DNA from: Eurosta solidaginis
Lineage: Eukaryota > Arthropoda > Insecta > Diptera > Tephritidae
Direction of reading: 5' to 3'
Assembly: GCF_040869045.1 (NCBI RefSeq)
Contig: NC_090323.1
Coordinates: 270,076,392-270,140,391, forward strand
DNA: 64,000 nt
Notes under the pieces: model-generated
The model's database searches: none
Told to the model about the DNA's origin: nothing
The model's input: only the letters and a program-made list of their open reading frames with translations
Position numbers and translations under genes: made by a program
Part shown: piece after piece, positions 1-11,253 of the stretch
How the letters are laid out: each line of letters begins with the position of its first letter
Position numbering within the stretch: position 1 is the stretch's first letter

Positions 1-490
1 AGCTCAGCAAACGTTGGGCGGACACTACGTCTTGCAGGGTAGCAAGTTCTTTCTGACCGAAAGTGGATGGCAGGAGGTCTGCTGAAATAATTGGGTTCAC
101 TAAGGCTCACCTATCAATGGTCATTGGGGTTTTGACAGGGCACTGTCCCATGGGTATCCATGCGGTACGTCTCAATATACTGGAAACTCCATCCTGCTGG
201 AGCTGTATGGAGGATGATGAGGTGGAATCACCAAATCACTTTATGCTTGATTGCCCAGCTTTTGCCAGAACTAGGCAAAAGTACTTCGGTCGCCACTCAC
301 TTGGATCTCTCGAGGATTTATCCAAAGTTGAGATCGGTATCATTCGGAGCTTTATCGTTGCTACCCAACGATTCTCTAAGTAGCTAGATCCAAATCACCG
401 TTATTTTTGGTGTATGTGGTATCACAACGGGCCTTCGTGTTGTCCAAGTGAGCTATCCTTATCAGGGCAGCTACCGCCTAACCTAACCTA
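1..490 (+). mobile_element. 3' end of a decayed non-LTR retrotransposon
   Basis: The reading frame at 63-383 encodes the C-terminal tail found downstream of the RNase H domain in many insect LINE ORF2 proteins: a 'GVLTGHCPMGIHAVRL' block (compare 'GILTGHCLLASHAFKL' in the LINE at 9 kb), then a C-x2-C ... H-x3-C-type zinc knuckle (WSCMEDDEVESPNHFMLDC). It is followed by about 100 bases of 3' UTR and a short tail of CCTAA units at 477-490. The element is cut by the window edge at its 5' side. It belongs to the same broad RNase H-bearing group as the LINE at 3.9-9.4 kb, but is a different family. Confidence 0.75.
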
Positions 491-1240
491 GTTTACGTTC
501 GCTCAACAACACTTTTTTGTAAACTAAATTTGGTTTTTAGATTTTCGCTAAAAGGTTTTTGTCCTCTTGCTATTAGAAGTTTGCCCTCACAGCAATTTGC
601 GATCGAGATTTCAGTGTTTGGTTTTGTTTTTTTTTTCGTTTTCAGCGGCTTTTAAAAGCTTAGAACCACATAAGTGAATTTGTGCTTACACGCTTTACTT
701 GGAACACAAAAAGTAAATTAAAGTCAAACTTATTGTTAACTTGAGTTTCTTATTCGAAGGTCAATAGCCCAATGTTGTTTGAATGGGCGCAAAAAATCTG
801 AGCAGTAAATAAAAGTAAGCAAAAAGTTGTTTGAACGTTGTTGACCGCCGCAGTACTTGCTTATACCTAAGTATGGAGCGTGCTGTATTAATCTATTGAG
901 AGGTCTAGACGAAGATGACCAGAGACTCAATGCAAAAAGCAAAGCCGAGCTCATATCCAATAATGTCGCAAGAAACAGATAATTTTAGGACATTTCTGTA
1001 GCGAAATTAATTCGAAATGTCATCATGCCTTCCAATGCATGACTACAAAAATACCAAACACTAATGTTACATGTACCTTGGTAAAAGCAAACATTTCAGC
1101 AGACCGCCTGCCATGCATTTCCAGCCAAAATGATATCGCTATTCTGCCAAAGATAGGATCTTCATACAGATTTTAATGCCTTGACAATTTTCAAGGATAC
1201 TACTATAAGCCGTCACCCTCTTACATATTAATTTACTTGG
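491..1240. other. Unassigned AT-rich spacer
   Basis: No gene, terminal repeat or recognisable transposon protein was seen here. The short open frames have no recognisable motifs. Confidence 0.4.
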
Positions 1241-1249
1241 CGCTTAACC

Positions 1250-1660
1250 ATTGACACGGTTATGATTCGCTTGAAGCAACTGGCTCCAATTGAAAACACC
1301 AAGGGAATTAAATCGTTTCCCACCTGGTCCTTCCAGCGAAGTGGGTGTGCCCTTCTCATCTGCTTCAATAAGCGAGTTCCGATAAGAAAATTTTTTTAGC
1401 TGGAGCATCATCTATTATTTGCATAACATGAAATAGCCAGCGTAGCCTCTGTATTGTAATTCGCTGAGCTATATTTATGTCTGCAGAAAGCTCGTACAGC
1501 TCATCATTAAATCTTCGTCGGAACTCGCTGTCGCCGACGCGTAGAGGCACATAAATCTTTCGAAATAATTTTCTCTCGAACACTCCCAGAGCCGCTTTAT
1601 CTGATGTTGTCATGGTCCATGGTTCTGCACCATATAATAGGACGGGTACGCGGGTACGTT
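1250..1660 (-). mobile_element. Relic of an RTE-like LINE, C-terminal RT region
   Basis: On the minus strand the frame ending at 1365 reads DKAALGVFERKLFRKIYVPL, then GDSEFRRRFNDELYEL and RLRWLFHVM. This is the characteristic C-terminal stretch of the endonuclease-reverse transcriptases that are very common in insect genomes ('ALGVFERKILRKIYGP... RLRWLGHVMRM'). After a frame break the sequence down to about 1250 still gives an LGVFNW-type motif. The same family recurs at about 35.94-36.48 kb and probably 23.49-23.65 kb. The clade name RTE is tentative. All copies are broken. Confidence 0.7.
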
Positions 1661-1664
1661 AAGT

Positions 1665-3133
1665 TACTTGTAGAGTGATTATGCACTAGATTTCAAGGCT
1701 GATGCTTTATTAATGCTGGTTTCGAACGATTTAGTAAAACCACATGCAACCTTCAAGGAGGATTATGGGGCTTAGAATATTCATTTACCGTCAATATAAT
1801 ACTTTCCGCTTATTATTACAGTTTGGAGTAAGCAGTAATTCCGGCTTGATCTTGACAGGGTTAGCAAAACCAGCTCATGTAATCCTATTGCGACAGTCGT
1901 CCGTCTATATCGAAACCATGTATCGACTTATCTAAGGAAATCTGAAATAACACTTTGAAAAGGTCTTCAAAAAATATGAGCACACTGAAAACATTGTACT
2001 TCCACCTTGACAAAGGTAGGAAATAGAAACCCTACGTACATATACATACAAATGTGTATGTGCATACTCATTAGTATTTTAAACATAACTCGCTTTCCAT
2101 AGCCTCATTCATGGTTTTGTAACACTGTTGGTGTCAATGCTCCACCGAATTTATTGATGTGTATACATCAGATTATGTCCAAATCGGTGCTTGCGAGAAT
2201 TAGTCCAACATGTGAACTGTACATGTCTCTCATTCTAAAGTTCTTTTTCTTGTCTGTTTTATGCGAACTCACATCAATGCGCGCCAAAATTGTTAAGAGA
2301 CGCGCTTCCAAATACCCAACAGACCGAACGTCTGAGTAGTGACTGCGGCCACACCTCACCTCCTGCTGTTCTGCTATTTAACCACGTTGACTTTTAAGGC
2401 GCGCACGTTGGATCGTGTCAATAACCTGTAGAATTTTTTGCGAATTTTTTTTATTCTGCTTTGTTTCATTCTGGCATTTTGTTTTGATTGCTCACTCCGA
2501 CGCCGATTATTTTCCAGCAAATGTTTTGTATGTGCTCACCTTAATGGTTGTATCGAGCTCATACGTTGCGCTTGTTCTTCTTTGTTTTTTTACTACAGCT
2601 TTATTTGCTTTGTGCCTGGATTTGTTTTGCTTTCTCGTAAATTATGAGCATTTTTTATTTACTACGTGTTTTGCTCCCAGCACCGTGTCCGCGTGCTTGT
2701 CAATAGCGCACAAGTGCTGGGGGCTGCTCTGCTATTAGGGGGCACCAGAGTGCGCACCCGATTAACTTACCGCGCAAAATCAACTTATCACAAACTTTCG
2801 TTGGCTTCGGCTTCGCACACGCCATTGTGTCATTGAACTTTTGTGACAGCGCGCCAAAATACTGAATCCGATACAATCGCCTGCTGTTTGTTGTTTCAAT
2901 GGCATCATTTCTAGCAATTTTATTGCATTGTCTGTTCGGAACAGCAGTCGTAGGGGTCAATGGATGAGAGATATTTAGAATTTAGAACTGGGGTCTTCAT
3001 TTCGATAGCATAATTGTGCTTTCATTTCATATGATTTCATATGCAAAAGGGCAATCACTTTTGTTTTTGGTGACATATAAGTTAAATTTTAGAATTTTCA
3101 ATACGAATAGCTGAAGCAGTGCCACTTCCACAT
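1665..3133. other. Spacer without supported gene
   Basis: Unique-looking, AT-rich DNA with short open frames on both strands that lack recognisable domains. The stretch 2412-2740 is T-rich and gives a hydrophobic frame (2415-2738) that I regard as compositional. The interval ends at the 8-bp duplication flanking the hAT element. Confidence 0.4.
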
Positions 3134-3330
3134 CAGGGTTGGGAAAAGACATTTCATGAATTGTACTAAATCCACTCAAAAATCGTACTTTTTTCGTTCA
3201 AATTGTACTGAATTTTTTTGTGTATGGATTTACATATATTGCACTATTACTCATTTACTTTTTTTTTACTTTTTAGTACAAAAATCAAAATACGTGGTTA
3301 AACGTTCTGTTCATGAATAATTTTTCTTCT

Positions 3331-3420
3331 TAGTTCGCATGGCTGGGTACACGGGTACCACAAGGCAGTTCATACGTGAGAACTACGAGTGGTACCTGGG
3401 TATCCCAGCCATGAGAACTA
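3331..3420. repeat. 90-nt hairpin in the hAT end region
   Basis: Two arms of about 30 bases (3331-3360 and 3390-3420) are inverted copies with two or three differences, separated by 29 bases. It lies between the left end of the hAT element and the end of its transposase frame. Its size suits a pre-miRNA-like or short foldback structure, but nothing shows that it is processed. Confidence 0.6.
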
Positions 3421-3647
3421 GTAATAAAAACTAATTTATTAAAAAAAATCATCTTTATGAAATTATATTTGAAAAATTGTATCTCCTTTTTGTAGACAAC
3501 TTATTCCCATACGATGCCACAAAATTTTTACCCGTTTTTATTTGTAGAAGGAAACAAAACATAAATATTCTTTTCTCAAACGTAAAACATACTATTATTA
3601 CATAGGTACATTTTAAATATTTGCATATATGTATGTATGTATGTTTG

Positions 3648-3946
3648 TTAATCAAAAAACTTTTCATCCTCGTCAACGGGTAAACTTTGTTCACAACTAA
3701 CTCCCTTATCAATTTGCATATTATAACAACATTGGCCCCTGGTCGTAATAAAATCCTTTGTTTTTATCAAAGAAGAAACTGATTCAACAAGTAAACGATT
3801 TCTACACCTGGTTTTAATTATATTCTGTATCGAAAATATTCTTTCAACATTCGCTGAAGAATGTGGAATTGATAAAAACCCCTGTGCAATTCTGTGTATA
3901 TTTGCAAAAATCGGCTCGTTCAGTTCATTTTTCAATAATCGCACCT
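3648..3946 (-). pseudogene. hAT transposase, C-terminal dimerisation domain
   Basis: The frame of 98 codons carries the typical hAT C-terminal block: FLSIPHSSANVERIFSIQN, then a basic run and VESVSSLIKTK. The motif SSANVERIFS contains the E that is the third catalytic acid in hAT transposases. The upstream part of the protein lies beyond the LINE, at about 9426-9860; the reading frames on the two sides match across the short duplication left by the LINE. The upstream half holds in-frame stops, so the gene is dead. Confidence 0.8.
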
Positions 3947-4179
3947 TTGCCTAAACCCCCTAATCCAGGGTGTTATGCGGACCGTGCCTATTGGACGATT
4001 TGCAGCCTGGGGATAAATTCGGCTGTATTCGAACGGAGCCTTACCGATACCGGGCCACCTCGGGAAGTATTAATGGCCTTACCACAGTAAGGGGCGCTGC
4101 TGTGGCGGACGGTTCTTTCCCCGTATATAATAGTGGACCGCTGAGCCCGCCTTGTCGGGCAGGTTGTCGTACGACCAAG

Positions 4180-5784
4180 ATGAACGACTCATTACCTGAC
4201 TGTAATAAGGACGATGTAAAGAGGAGGACTGAGTCGCAATCCAAGGACGACAAATACGAATTAAGCGATTCGTAGGACTCGGGGAGTGAGAGTAGTGCTG
4301 ATTCAATGAACTCCGTGTTGGAGAAGCACACAAATGAAAACGGAGTAGAAGAGTGGAGAAGGGTACGGAGCAGAGGAAGCAAAAGAGCTCTCTCGCAGTA
4401 CCGTGCAGCACTAAGAATTGTACAACGCTTGGGAGCAGTGGTCGACCCAACAGAAGTGGAGATCGAGCGCTTGGAATGGGCCCATGAAGCGGTAGAAGTA
4501 GGTCGAAGGCAGTTAAAAGGTTTGCTGCGAGAAACCCTCGGTTCTGCAACCGGTACGAGGAGGAAGAAGCGTTGAATGGCAGAATGAAGAGGCAACCTTC
4601 GGCGGAAGGCGACAAGCCTGCTTTCAAGAGGCAGAAAGGACCTAGTCCTAGAGCCGCGAGGCAGGGCAATCGCATAGATAAGACAAGTAGGCCCAAAGCT
4701 ATAAGACAGATGGGCTCCAATAGCGAGGTAGCAACTACCTCGAAATCTGCGAGTCAGAAGGAAGTTCCAATTTGGGAAGTAGGAGATAAGCCAAAGGGAG
4801 ATAACGCTAGGAATCCGGCTTTCTCGGAGGCGCTAAAGGGAGTTAACGCTAAGACTCCGGCTTTCTCGGAGGTGCCAAAGGGAGATAACACTAAGACTCC
4901 TGCTTTTCCCGAGAAGATGAGTGATGTGGCAAAGCGGTCACTGACTGTGGCGCTGGTTGATCGTAGCAGTCCTTTTGGGACAAATATCTACTGAAAGGGT
5001 GAGATCTGTGGAAAGAGAGCTTATTAGCTTAATACTTAAGATGATGCGGGAACAACCAAGTAAGCCCCTTCCAACCTTTTATTCGGGGTGATGGTATAAT
5101 GGTGTGAAGATGATAGCGTGCGACAACAACGCGAGCTTGCGGTGGCTGGAGGAAGTGGTTCCAAACCTCCAAAGGTAAGGCACCAACGCGCGGTTTGAGG
5201 TGGTGGATAAAGCGCAAATCCCCACGGTACCAAAAGTTAAGGTATGGATCCCATGCGTGATGAAGTCGGAGGATACACTGCGACTTCTACAGAATCAGAA
5301 TCCGAACATACCGACACAGGATTGGCAGGTACTTACTGTATCTCGGCCTACCGAGGATGGTCAGTTCTACATCTTCCAAATAAACAAGTAGGCGGAGGAC
5401 ATTTTGTACACGCAGCTTAGTAAAATGTCCTTTGGCACTGGCAAAATTTACATGCGACTCAGGAAAAGAAGTACCGAGGATAAAAACCCTAACACGCTAG
5501 AGGTGGGCGAAGTCGAAAAGGACCTCAAAATCCTAAGGGAAAAAAGACAGGTGGAGGTCCCCGACGTCACCACGAACGTGCTAGAAGAGGACCAACCGCT
5601 AAATGGTGCTGTGACTCGCACAGAGGAACACCCTGAACAACAGTCACGAGAGGCTGAAGGAGGCCTCGAATACTCTAAACCAAAAGGGCAAGGGGAGGAC
5701 GACGACGTCAAGACGAAGGTGCTGGAGGGGGACAAACAGCCCAATGGTGCTGCGAGTCCTACAGATAAACCTCCAACACAGTAA
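4180..5784 (+). pseudogene. LINE ORF1 with DUF4780-like domain (broken)
   Basis: The start at 4180 opens a basic, polar nucleic-acid-binding protein. A TAG at 4273-4275 interrupts it after 31 codons, a frame change occurs at about 4545-4570, and several stops lie at 4990-5190. A three-fold 42-bp repeat at 4791-4916 encodes a 14-residue unit around NAKTPAFSEVPKGD. The C-terminal half reads RWLEEVVPNLQ, VDKAQIPTVPKVKVWIP, QNPNIPTQDWQVL and KMSFGTGKIYMRLRK, which I recognise as the DUF4780 domain carried by ORF1 of insect non-LTR elements. The role in such elements is RNA binding and RNP formation. Confidence 0.75.
4791..4916 (+). repeat. Three 42-bp in-frame repeats in LINE ORF1
   Basis: Units at 4791-4832, 4833-4874 and 4875-4916 each encode 14 residues with the core KGDNAKTPAFSE. 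The units differ at only a few positions, so the amplification is recent relative to the ORF. Because 42 is a multiple of three the frame is kept. Confidence 0.9.
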
Positions 5785-8700
5785 AGTGGCGTCGAGCGAA
5801 CTCCTCCTAACCCTTGAGGAGGGTTCGTTTGACGTGGCGCTGATCCAGGAGCCGTGGCTCTCATCGGGAGGAAAGGTTTCTGGACTTAGCGCGCGCGGGT
5901 TTGGCGTTTACTACGCGCAAACGGAAGGACGGGTGCGAGCTGTAGTAATGGTAAGGAAACAGCTGCATTCATATATGCTGCCTAATTACACCACTGAGGA
6001 TCTCGTAGCGGTGGCCGTTGAGCAAAAGAATAAGCAGGCATTTATCTTGGCGTCCTGCTACATGGCCCATGCTGCGGAGGTTCCACCAATGGAGTGCAAA
6101 AGGCTAGTACAGGAGGAAGGGCGCAAAGGGCGGTTGGTCATAGGCGCAGATGCAAATGCGCACCACAATGCGTGGGGAGGAGCAGATACGATCGAGAGAG
6201 GCGAATCTCTGTTTTGTTACATCCTGCAAACCAATTTGCAGATAGCCAACAGGGGAAATGTCCCTACATACACTGGTCCAACATCCAGCAATGTTCTGGA
6301 TATTACATTGAGCTCCGAGCGTGATATATCAAGGTATGATTGGATGGTTCTTGATAGAACATCCTTCTCCGACCATGCGTATATCAGCTTCAACATCCCC
6401 CTAAAGAGAGTAGAGAAGGGAAGAACCTTTAGAAATCCTAGGTCAACGAACTGGGCTAAATTCCAGAAACATGTGGAAACAAAACTGGGACAACCCAAAG
6501 AGGTTGCTAATGTAGAGGAACTGGAGGAGTCGAATGAATTCCTAACAAGGACGCTTATGACTGCGTATAACAAAGCTTGCCCTCTAAGAAGATTCAGAGG
6601 AAAAGCAAAGCCGCCATGGTGGAGCAATGAGCTGAGTCTTCTAAGAAGACAGTTAAAAGAAATGTTTAAGCTCGCAAAGGCCGCGGAAAGCGAAGCGTTT
6701 CGGGACGAGTACAGGGATCTACTGAGGATCTACAAGTGTGAAATTACCAGGGCAAAGAGAAACTCATGGGAAAGTTTCTGTACGGACATAGAGTGCTCCA
6801 GCGAAACAGCACGGTTGAAAAAAGTCCTAGCAAAAGGAAACATAGTCCAGGGACTAATAAAGAAAGAGAACGGGGAATGGTCACGTAATAGTGAGGAATC
6901 CCTTGAGGTGCTTCTCGACACACATTTCCCATCGGGAGACGGTTTAGAGGAGCCAGCAGACATCACTCACACTTCGATCACCGAGCTAGTAGTGCCGGGC
7001 TTGGTGACCGATACCAAGATCGAGTGGGCAGTGAAGACGTTTTCTATGTTTAAATCGCCGGGCCCAGATGGTATATTCCCGGCCATGCTACAAGTCTCAA
7101 GTAGGGCGGTCGTGGAATGGCTTAAAATAATATTCGATGGGTGCATACGACTGAATCATGTACCGCACTCTTGGAGAACAGCTCGTGTAGCTTTTCTACC
7201 AAAGGCGGGGGAGATCGGTCACGTGTATCCAAAAGACTATAGACGCATTAGCTTAACATCATTTCTCCTCAAAACCTTTGAGAGGCTGATAGATGTGTAC
7301 ATAAAGTCCAACGTGGATGAAAAGCTGCTCTCCACAACACAGCATGCGTACACCAAAGGCAAGTCGGTAGACACCGCATTGCATAGGGTGGTAATAAGCA
7401 TAGAGAAATCCCTGGAATATAAGGAGTATGCTCTACGAGTCTTCTTGGACATTGCCGGGGCTTTCAATAATGTTGCAAAATGGGCGATTATGGATGGTCT
7501 TAATTACATTAAAGTACATCCTGCCTTAATCAGATGGATCGGCTGCATGTTAAATTGCAGAAAGATTACATCACAATGGGGATTGTACGAGGCCACGAAA
7601 TCAGTAGACAGGGGCACGCCGCAGGGAGGGGTGCTATCACCTCTGCTGTGGACGCTGGTCATCAACCAATTGCTCAGGCAATTCGATGAGGGACCCGTAA
7701 AACTTACGGCTTACGCAGATGACGTTGCAATTGTCATCAGTGGAAAGTGCTTTCCAACGATAAGTTCTTTGATGGATCGGGCGCTTCGCGATATTCATAC
7801 CTGGGCATCTAATGTCGGATTGAAAGTCAATGCGGAGAAAACGGATATGGTCTTGTTTACAAAGAGGTACAAGGTCCCAAATTGGACCAGGCCTAAGTTA
7901 GGAGGGGTGACCTTACAGGAGAAACCTTGCACAAAATATTTGGAATCATCCTAGACAGTAAGCTGTCATGGAAGCTCAACGTGGAGGAGAGGGTCAAGAA
8001 GGCCTCAACGGCACTCTATGCATGTAAAAGAACGCTGGGGTGTACGTGGGACCTATCGCCCTCTCTTTCTCATTAGGTTTATACAGCGATTGTAAGCCCT
8101 ATTCTATAATATGGAGTTCTTGTTTGGTGGAAAGCCACACAAAAAACAACATACCTCAAAATTTAGAGCGGGTATGCAGACTATCGATGCTTACCATTAC
8201 GGGAGCCCTGAAACCAACCCCGACGGCTGCACTGTATGCCATTTTGCAAATCCTACCTGTAGACCTGGTAGCAAAGAACAAAGCGTTAACGACCGCAATC
8301 AGGCTCTGTGCTTCGGGGCAGCTTGAGCGCCGAACATATGGCCATAGTAGTATAGCGTCATCAATCACTAGACGAACAGACTACATGATTCCCAATCTGC
8401 GCTTCGAGGGAGATCTTAAGGCCACAATAGAGGTGGACGGTTGGCGCAAGGGTACGCAAATGGCGGACGAGGCGATACATGTGTACACCGATGGTTCCAA
8501 AGTAGTGGAAGGAGTAGGGTCTCCGGTATACTGCGCTGATCCGGAAATAAGCAGATCCTACAGGCTGCCGGATTACTGTAGCGTTTTCCAGCGGAAATAT
8601 TAGCCGTAACCAAAGCGGTAGAAACCCTGGAAGAGAATAGCTTAAGCTGCAACCGTGTTAACTTTTATATTGACAGTCAAGCAGCAATTAAAGCAATAAT

Positions 8701-9322
8701 CTCGCATAGCACAGCATCTAAATGCGTGTTGGAGTATAAGCAGTCTCTGGAGAGAATCGGGACAGGGAGAAGCATACATCTATATTGGCTCCCAGGGCAT
8801 ATGGGAATAGATGGGAATGAAAAAGCCGACGAACTAGCTAAAAAGGGCGCATCCCTTGAAGCTTGCTCCGTAGATGTCCCAATTAGATTGAGCGAGATTA
8901 AGCGAAGGCGAGAGGTGCACATGATCGACCAAGCGGGAAAGGCGTGGGTTCAAGCGCGGGGCTGTAAAGTTTCGAAGATTATGTGTAGGTCTTACAACCT
9001 TAGACTAACACAGTTGCTCTTATCATTAAAAAGAGAGGAATGTAGACTCATGACGGGTATTCTGACTGGACACTGCCTTCTGGCGTCACATGCCTTTAAA
9101 CTAGGCTTGGTCAGTGATAGCAGATGTAGGAAGTGCGGGTTGGAGGAGGAAACGATCGAGCACATTCTGTGCTCGTGCCTTGCACTTGCCAGGCTAAGAC
9201 TCCAGCTATTAGGAGTGATACAGCTGTCAGATCTAGAAGCAGCAAGTGACTTAAGTCCTAGGAAGCTTCTAGTATTTGCCAAGAGGACGGAGTTATTTTA
9301 TAACATAGGTCCTGGTTTTTGA
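5744..9322 (+). pseudogene. LINE ORF2: endonuclease-RT-RNase H (frameshifted)
   Basis: Uninterrupted from 5744 to 7954 (736 codons), then broken. Order of domains: AP-type endonuclease from residue 1 (LRVLQINLQHSK, ALIQEPW, VIGADANAHHNAWGG, SDHAYISF); reverse transcriptase (SPGPDGIFPAML, FLDIAGAFNNV, GTPQGGVLSPLLW and the catalytic YADDVAIV). A 1-bp deletion at about 7945 changes frame. Stops follow at 8074-8076 and 8107-8109. The frame at 8040-8603 starts RNase H (HVYTDGSKVVEGVGSPVY), and another 1-bp deletion at about 8594 shifts to the frame at 8726-9322 with YWLPGHMGIDGNEKADELAK and a knuckle CRKCGLEEETIEHILCSC. All RNase H acids can be seen across the frames. Earlier in its life it was a complete enzyme set. 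Confidence 0.9.
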
Positions 9323-9425
9323 TAGGGTTTTTCAGTTTGGTCGTTAAAACAAACTTCTGGTAACACTACGGACTCAATCAGTCTATGTGAGGTCCTCATG
9401 GACCGTCCAGTTCAACCTACCTACC

Positions 9426-9860
9426 TTGCCTAAAACTCAGAAATGCAATGATTTTTATGAGCACGCAATTCTTCGTGTTCTGACAGGGCTCGATATTCCC
9501 AATTAATTGCCTCGATTTTATCAATTTCACACGTAGGAAATAATTTAGCAACCAGTGGAACAATGCTAGTTACTTCTCCTGATAAATCAGTTTAAGGAGC
9601 AAGCTTTGTGGCCCAATTCAAAATTTCATTAACAAAGTCAATTTTCGTCTGTAGGTTTTTACAAAACTCCATGTAAAATAGTTTGACGTTTAGTTTAAAA
9701 TTTTAAATATCTTGTTTTTCCAATAAATTTTTACAAATGAATAGATCTACTTCAGCGCCGCAATATATTTTATCATTATCCATATGGTTTTTGTTTACAT
9801 CTATTTTAGAAATAGTAGTGTTATCCAAATACTCTTTTTGATTTCAGTGAAAACAGGTGC
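9426..9860 (-). pseudogene. hAT transposase, internal part, upstream of the LINE
   Basis: Read on the minus strand this encodes DNDKIYCGAEVDLFICKNLL, a stop, a stretch with MEFCKNLQTKIDFVNEIL, another stop, then TDLSGEVTSIVPLVAKLFPT and EAINWEYRALSEHEEL. The order and the LFP-type motif before the LINE match the region of hAT transposases just upstream of the C-terminal dimerisation domain at 3648-3946. Two in-frame stops and the loss of everything upstream make it a pseudogene. Confidence 0.65.
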
Positions 9861-10369
9861 GTTTCATACATATGTATGTAGGTACATATTATTTCAAACT
9901 TAATTATTGCCTGAAAAATCGTATGTGATAAAGAGAGACAGTGCTAATCGAACTACTAGTGCAACTACACAGATGAAAGGAACGTTGTCGTTTGTTCCAA
10001 AGACGGTTGCCGTAGCGTCAAAATACATTACTTAAATTAGAATATTAACTGTAGGCAAAATTGTACCAGAAATGGCAGCGTAGTACTTCAGTACTTTCTT
10101 GGGTCAAAATGTATCAAAAAATTACAATTGTATCGAAAAACCCAACCCTGTGCCACATAGTGCAGAGGTCGTGCGCTAGTACAATAATTATATTTGCTCA
10201 CCTCTCACATTTTATTCAGTTTAGTAGCCGATGAGCAGGCGTCATAGCAACTTTGGAGAAGGCAATTGATTATTTCCTTTGAGTGTTAACCGTTAAGCAT
10301 GCATTTGTTTTGCCTCGTTGCTCGTTGACCAACGACTAAGCCACCACCACTACGATGGTGTTACTCTTA

Positions 10370-10884
10370 TACTGTTTTCACACAGAAACTTAATGATCTC
10401 ATTTCACCTGCTAATGAAATCGTAAATTTTTTGCTTTCACACAGAAGTAACTGCTCGATTAGTATGAAGGATGAGACAGACAATCATGGCGGAACGATAC
10501 AAGGTGGGAGCATGGTGACATACCTACAAACAAACAAAAATTCCATGTACTTGTAAATTCGATGGACAAATGTCAAAATCGTACTGCGCCGGTAGTTGAT
10601 GTATCAAATCAAATAAAAAAGTTTATAATCAGCTGTTCGATGCGGCCACCTTGTATCGTTCCGCCATGCAGACAATGACATTTGCTTTGAAAACTAAGAA
10701 GCGGAAACGGAAGCGGAACGCTGCCAACAGAGTTGCATTGTGCTTTTGACTTCATTAGGCATTCGATTAGCTACTAATGAAATAATAATAGATTCGAATT
10801 TTGTAGGGAAGATTGAGCTCAATAAGCGTCTTAATTTAGAAAACTGCCTTTATTATTCAATAAGCCGTCTGTGTGAAAACAGTA
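10370..10884. mobile_element. Harbinger-like MITE (TTA duplication) holding another MITE
   Basis: Terminal inverted repeats of 17 bp, tactgttttcacacaga at 10370-10386 and its exact complement at 10868-10884, are flanked on both sides by TTA (10367-10369 and 10885-10887). A TTA duplication is typical of PIF/Harbinger elements. No coding capacity. Without the inner 184-bp element and its duplication the MITE is about 323 bp. Confidence 0.8.
10485..10668. mobile_element. 184-bp hAT-type MITE with perfect 23-bp ends
   Basis: The first 23 bases (starting catggcggaacgat) and the last 23 bases are exact inverted copies. The element is flanked by a perfect 8-bp duplication, cagacaat, at 10477-10484 and 10669-10676. 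The 8-bp duplication suggests mobilisation by a hAT-type transposase. It sits within the MITE at 10370-10884 and is therefore younger. Confidence 0.9.
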
Positions 10885-11253
10885 TTAGACCATGTCTAAA
10901 CATGCACTAATCTATAATAAATTCACAATAGTTAATATAGCCGTTCACATACATACATACATATGTATGGCCCATCCCTAGAAACTAGACTATTAGCTGT
11001 CAAACTTTTAGGTTTCTCTTTTATTTCGTGCTTTTGTTAAGAGCTGACAGGTGGTTCTAGACTAGTAAAAAGAGCGCCATCAATAATATTTGTTCATAAT
11101 TACCGATTATCGAAGAGAAGCATTTATATGGGAGATCCAGTTATTTAAATACCGATTAGGAGTTAAGTACGAAAATGGAGATAATCTCGTTATATGTAAA
11201 CTAAGTCTTACCAACAAGGTCACAGTTCAAATTTTGCAAACACTGGCATAGTG

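Larger units (their letters stand above)
3956..9425 (+). mobile_element. Near full-length LINE (RNase H-bearing, I/LOA-like)
   Basis: A 5.47-kb non-LTR retrotransposon flanked by the duplication ttgcctaaa (3947-3955 and 9426-9434). It has a 5' UTR, ORF1 (4180-5784), ORF2 (5744-9322, overlapping ORF1 by 41 bases in another frame) and a ~100-base 3' UTR with no poly-A tail, ending in ctaccta-like sequence. ORF2 has endonuclease, reverse transcriptase, RNase H and a zinc knuckle in that order, pointing to the I/LOA/R1 assemblage; the exact clade needs a tree. Several 1-bp indels and stops make this copy non-functional. It landed inside the hAT transposase gene. Confidence 0.85.
3134..10150 (-). 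mobile_element. Decayed hAT transposon split by a LINE
   Basis: The left end reads CAGGGTTGGG at 3134 and the right end reads CCCAACCCTG up to 10150, a 10-bp perfect terminal inverted repeat with weaker similarity further in. CAGGG fits the hAT terminal consensus YARNG. The flanking octamers are ttccacat (3126-3133) and tgccacat (10151-10158), an 8-bp target duplication with one mismatch, as expected for hAT. Inside are two minus-strand pieces of a hAT transposase separated by a LINE at 3956-9425. Without the LINE the element is only about 1.5 kb and lacks the N-terminal part of the transposase. Confidence 0.8.

Noticed and set aside
477..490. True telomeric TTAGG array
   Set aside because: Only about three units directly after a LINE 3' UTR; more simply a LINE tail.
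2415..2738. A 107-codon hydrophobic frame suggesting a membrane protein
   Set aside because: It follows a T-rich stretch, so the Phe/Leu/Val content is compositional; there is no conserved motif.
4041..4720. Two long overlapping minus-strand frames (184 and 213 codons)
   Set aside because: They are antisense to LINE ORF1, low-complexity in Leu, Ser and Pro, and without motifs.
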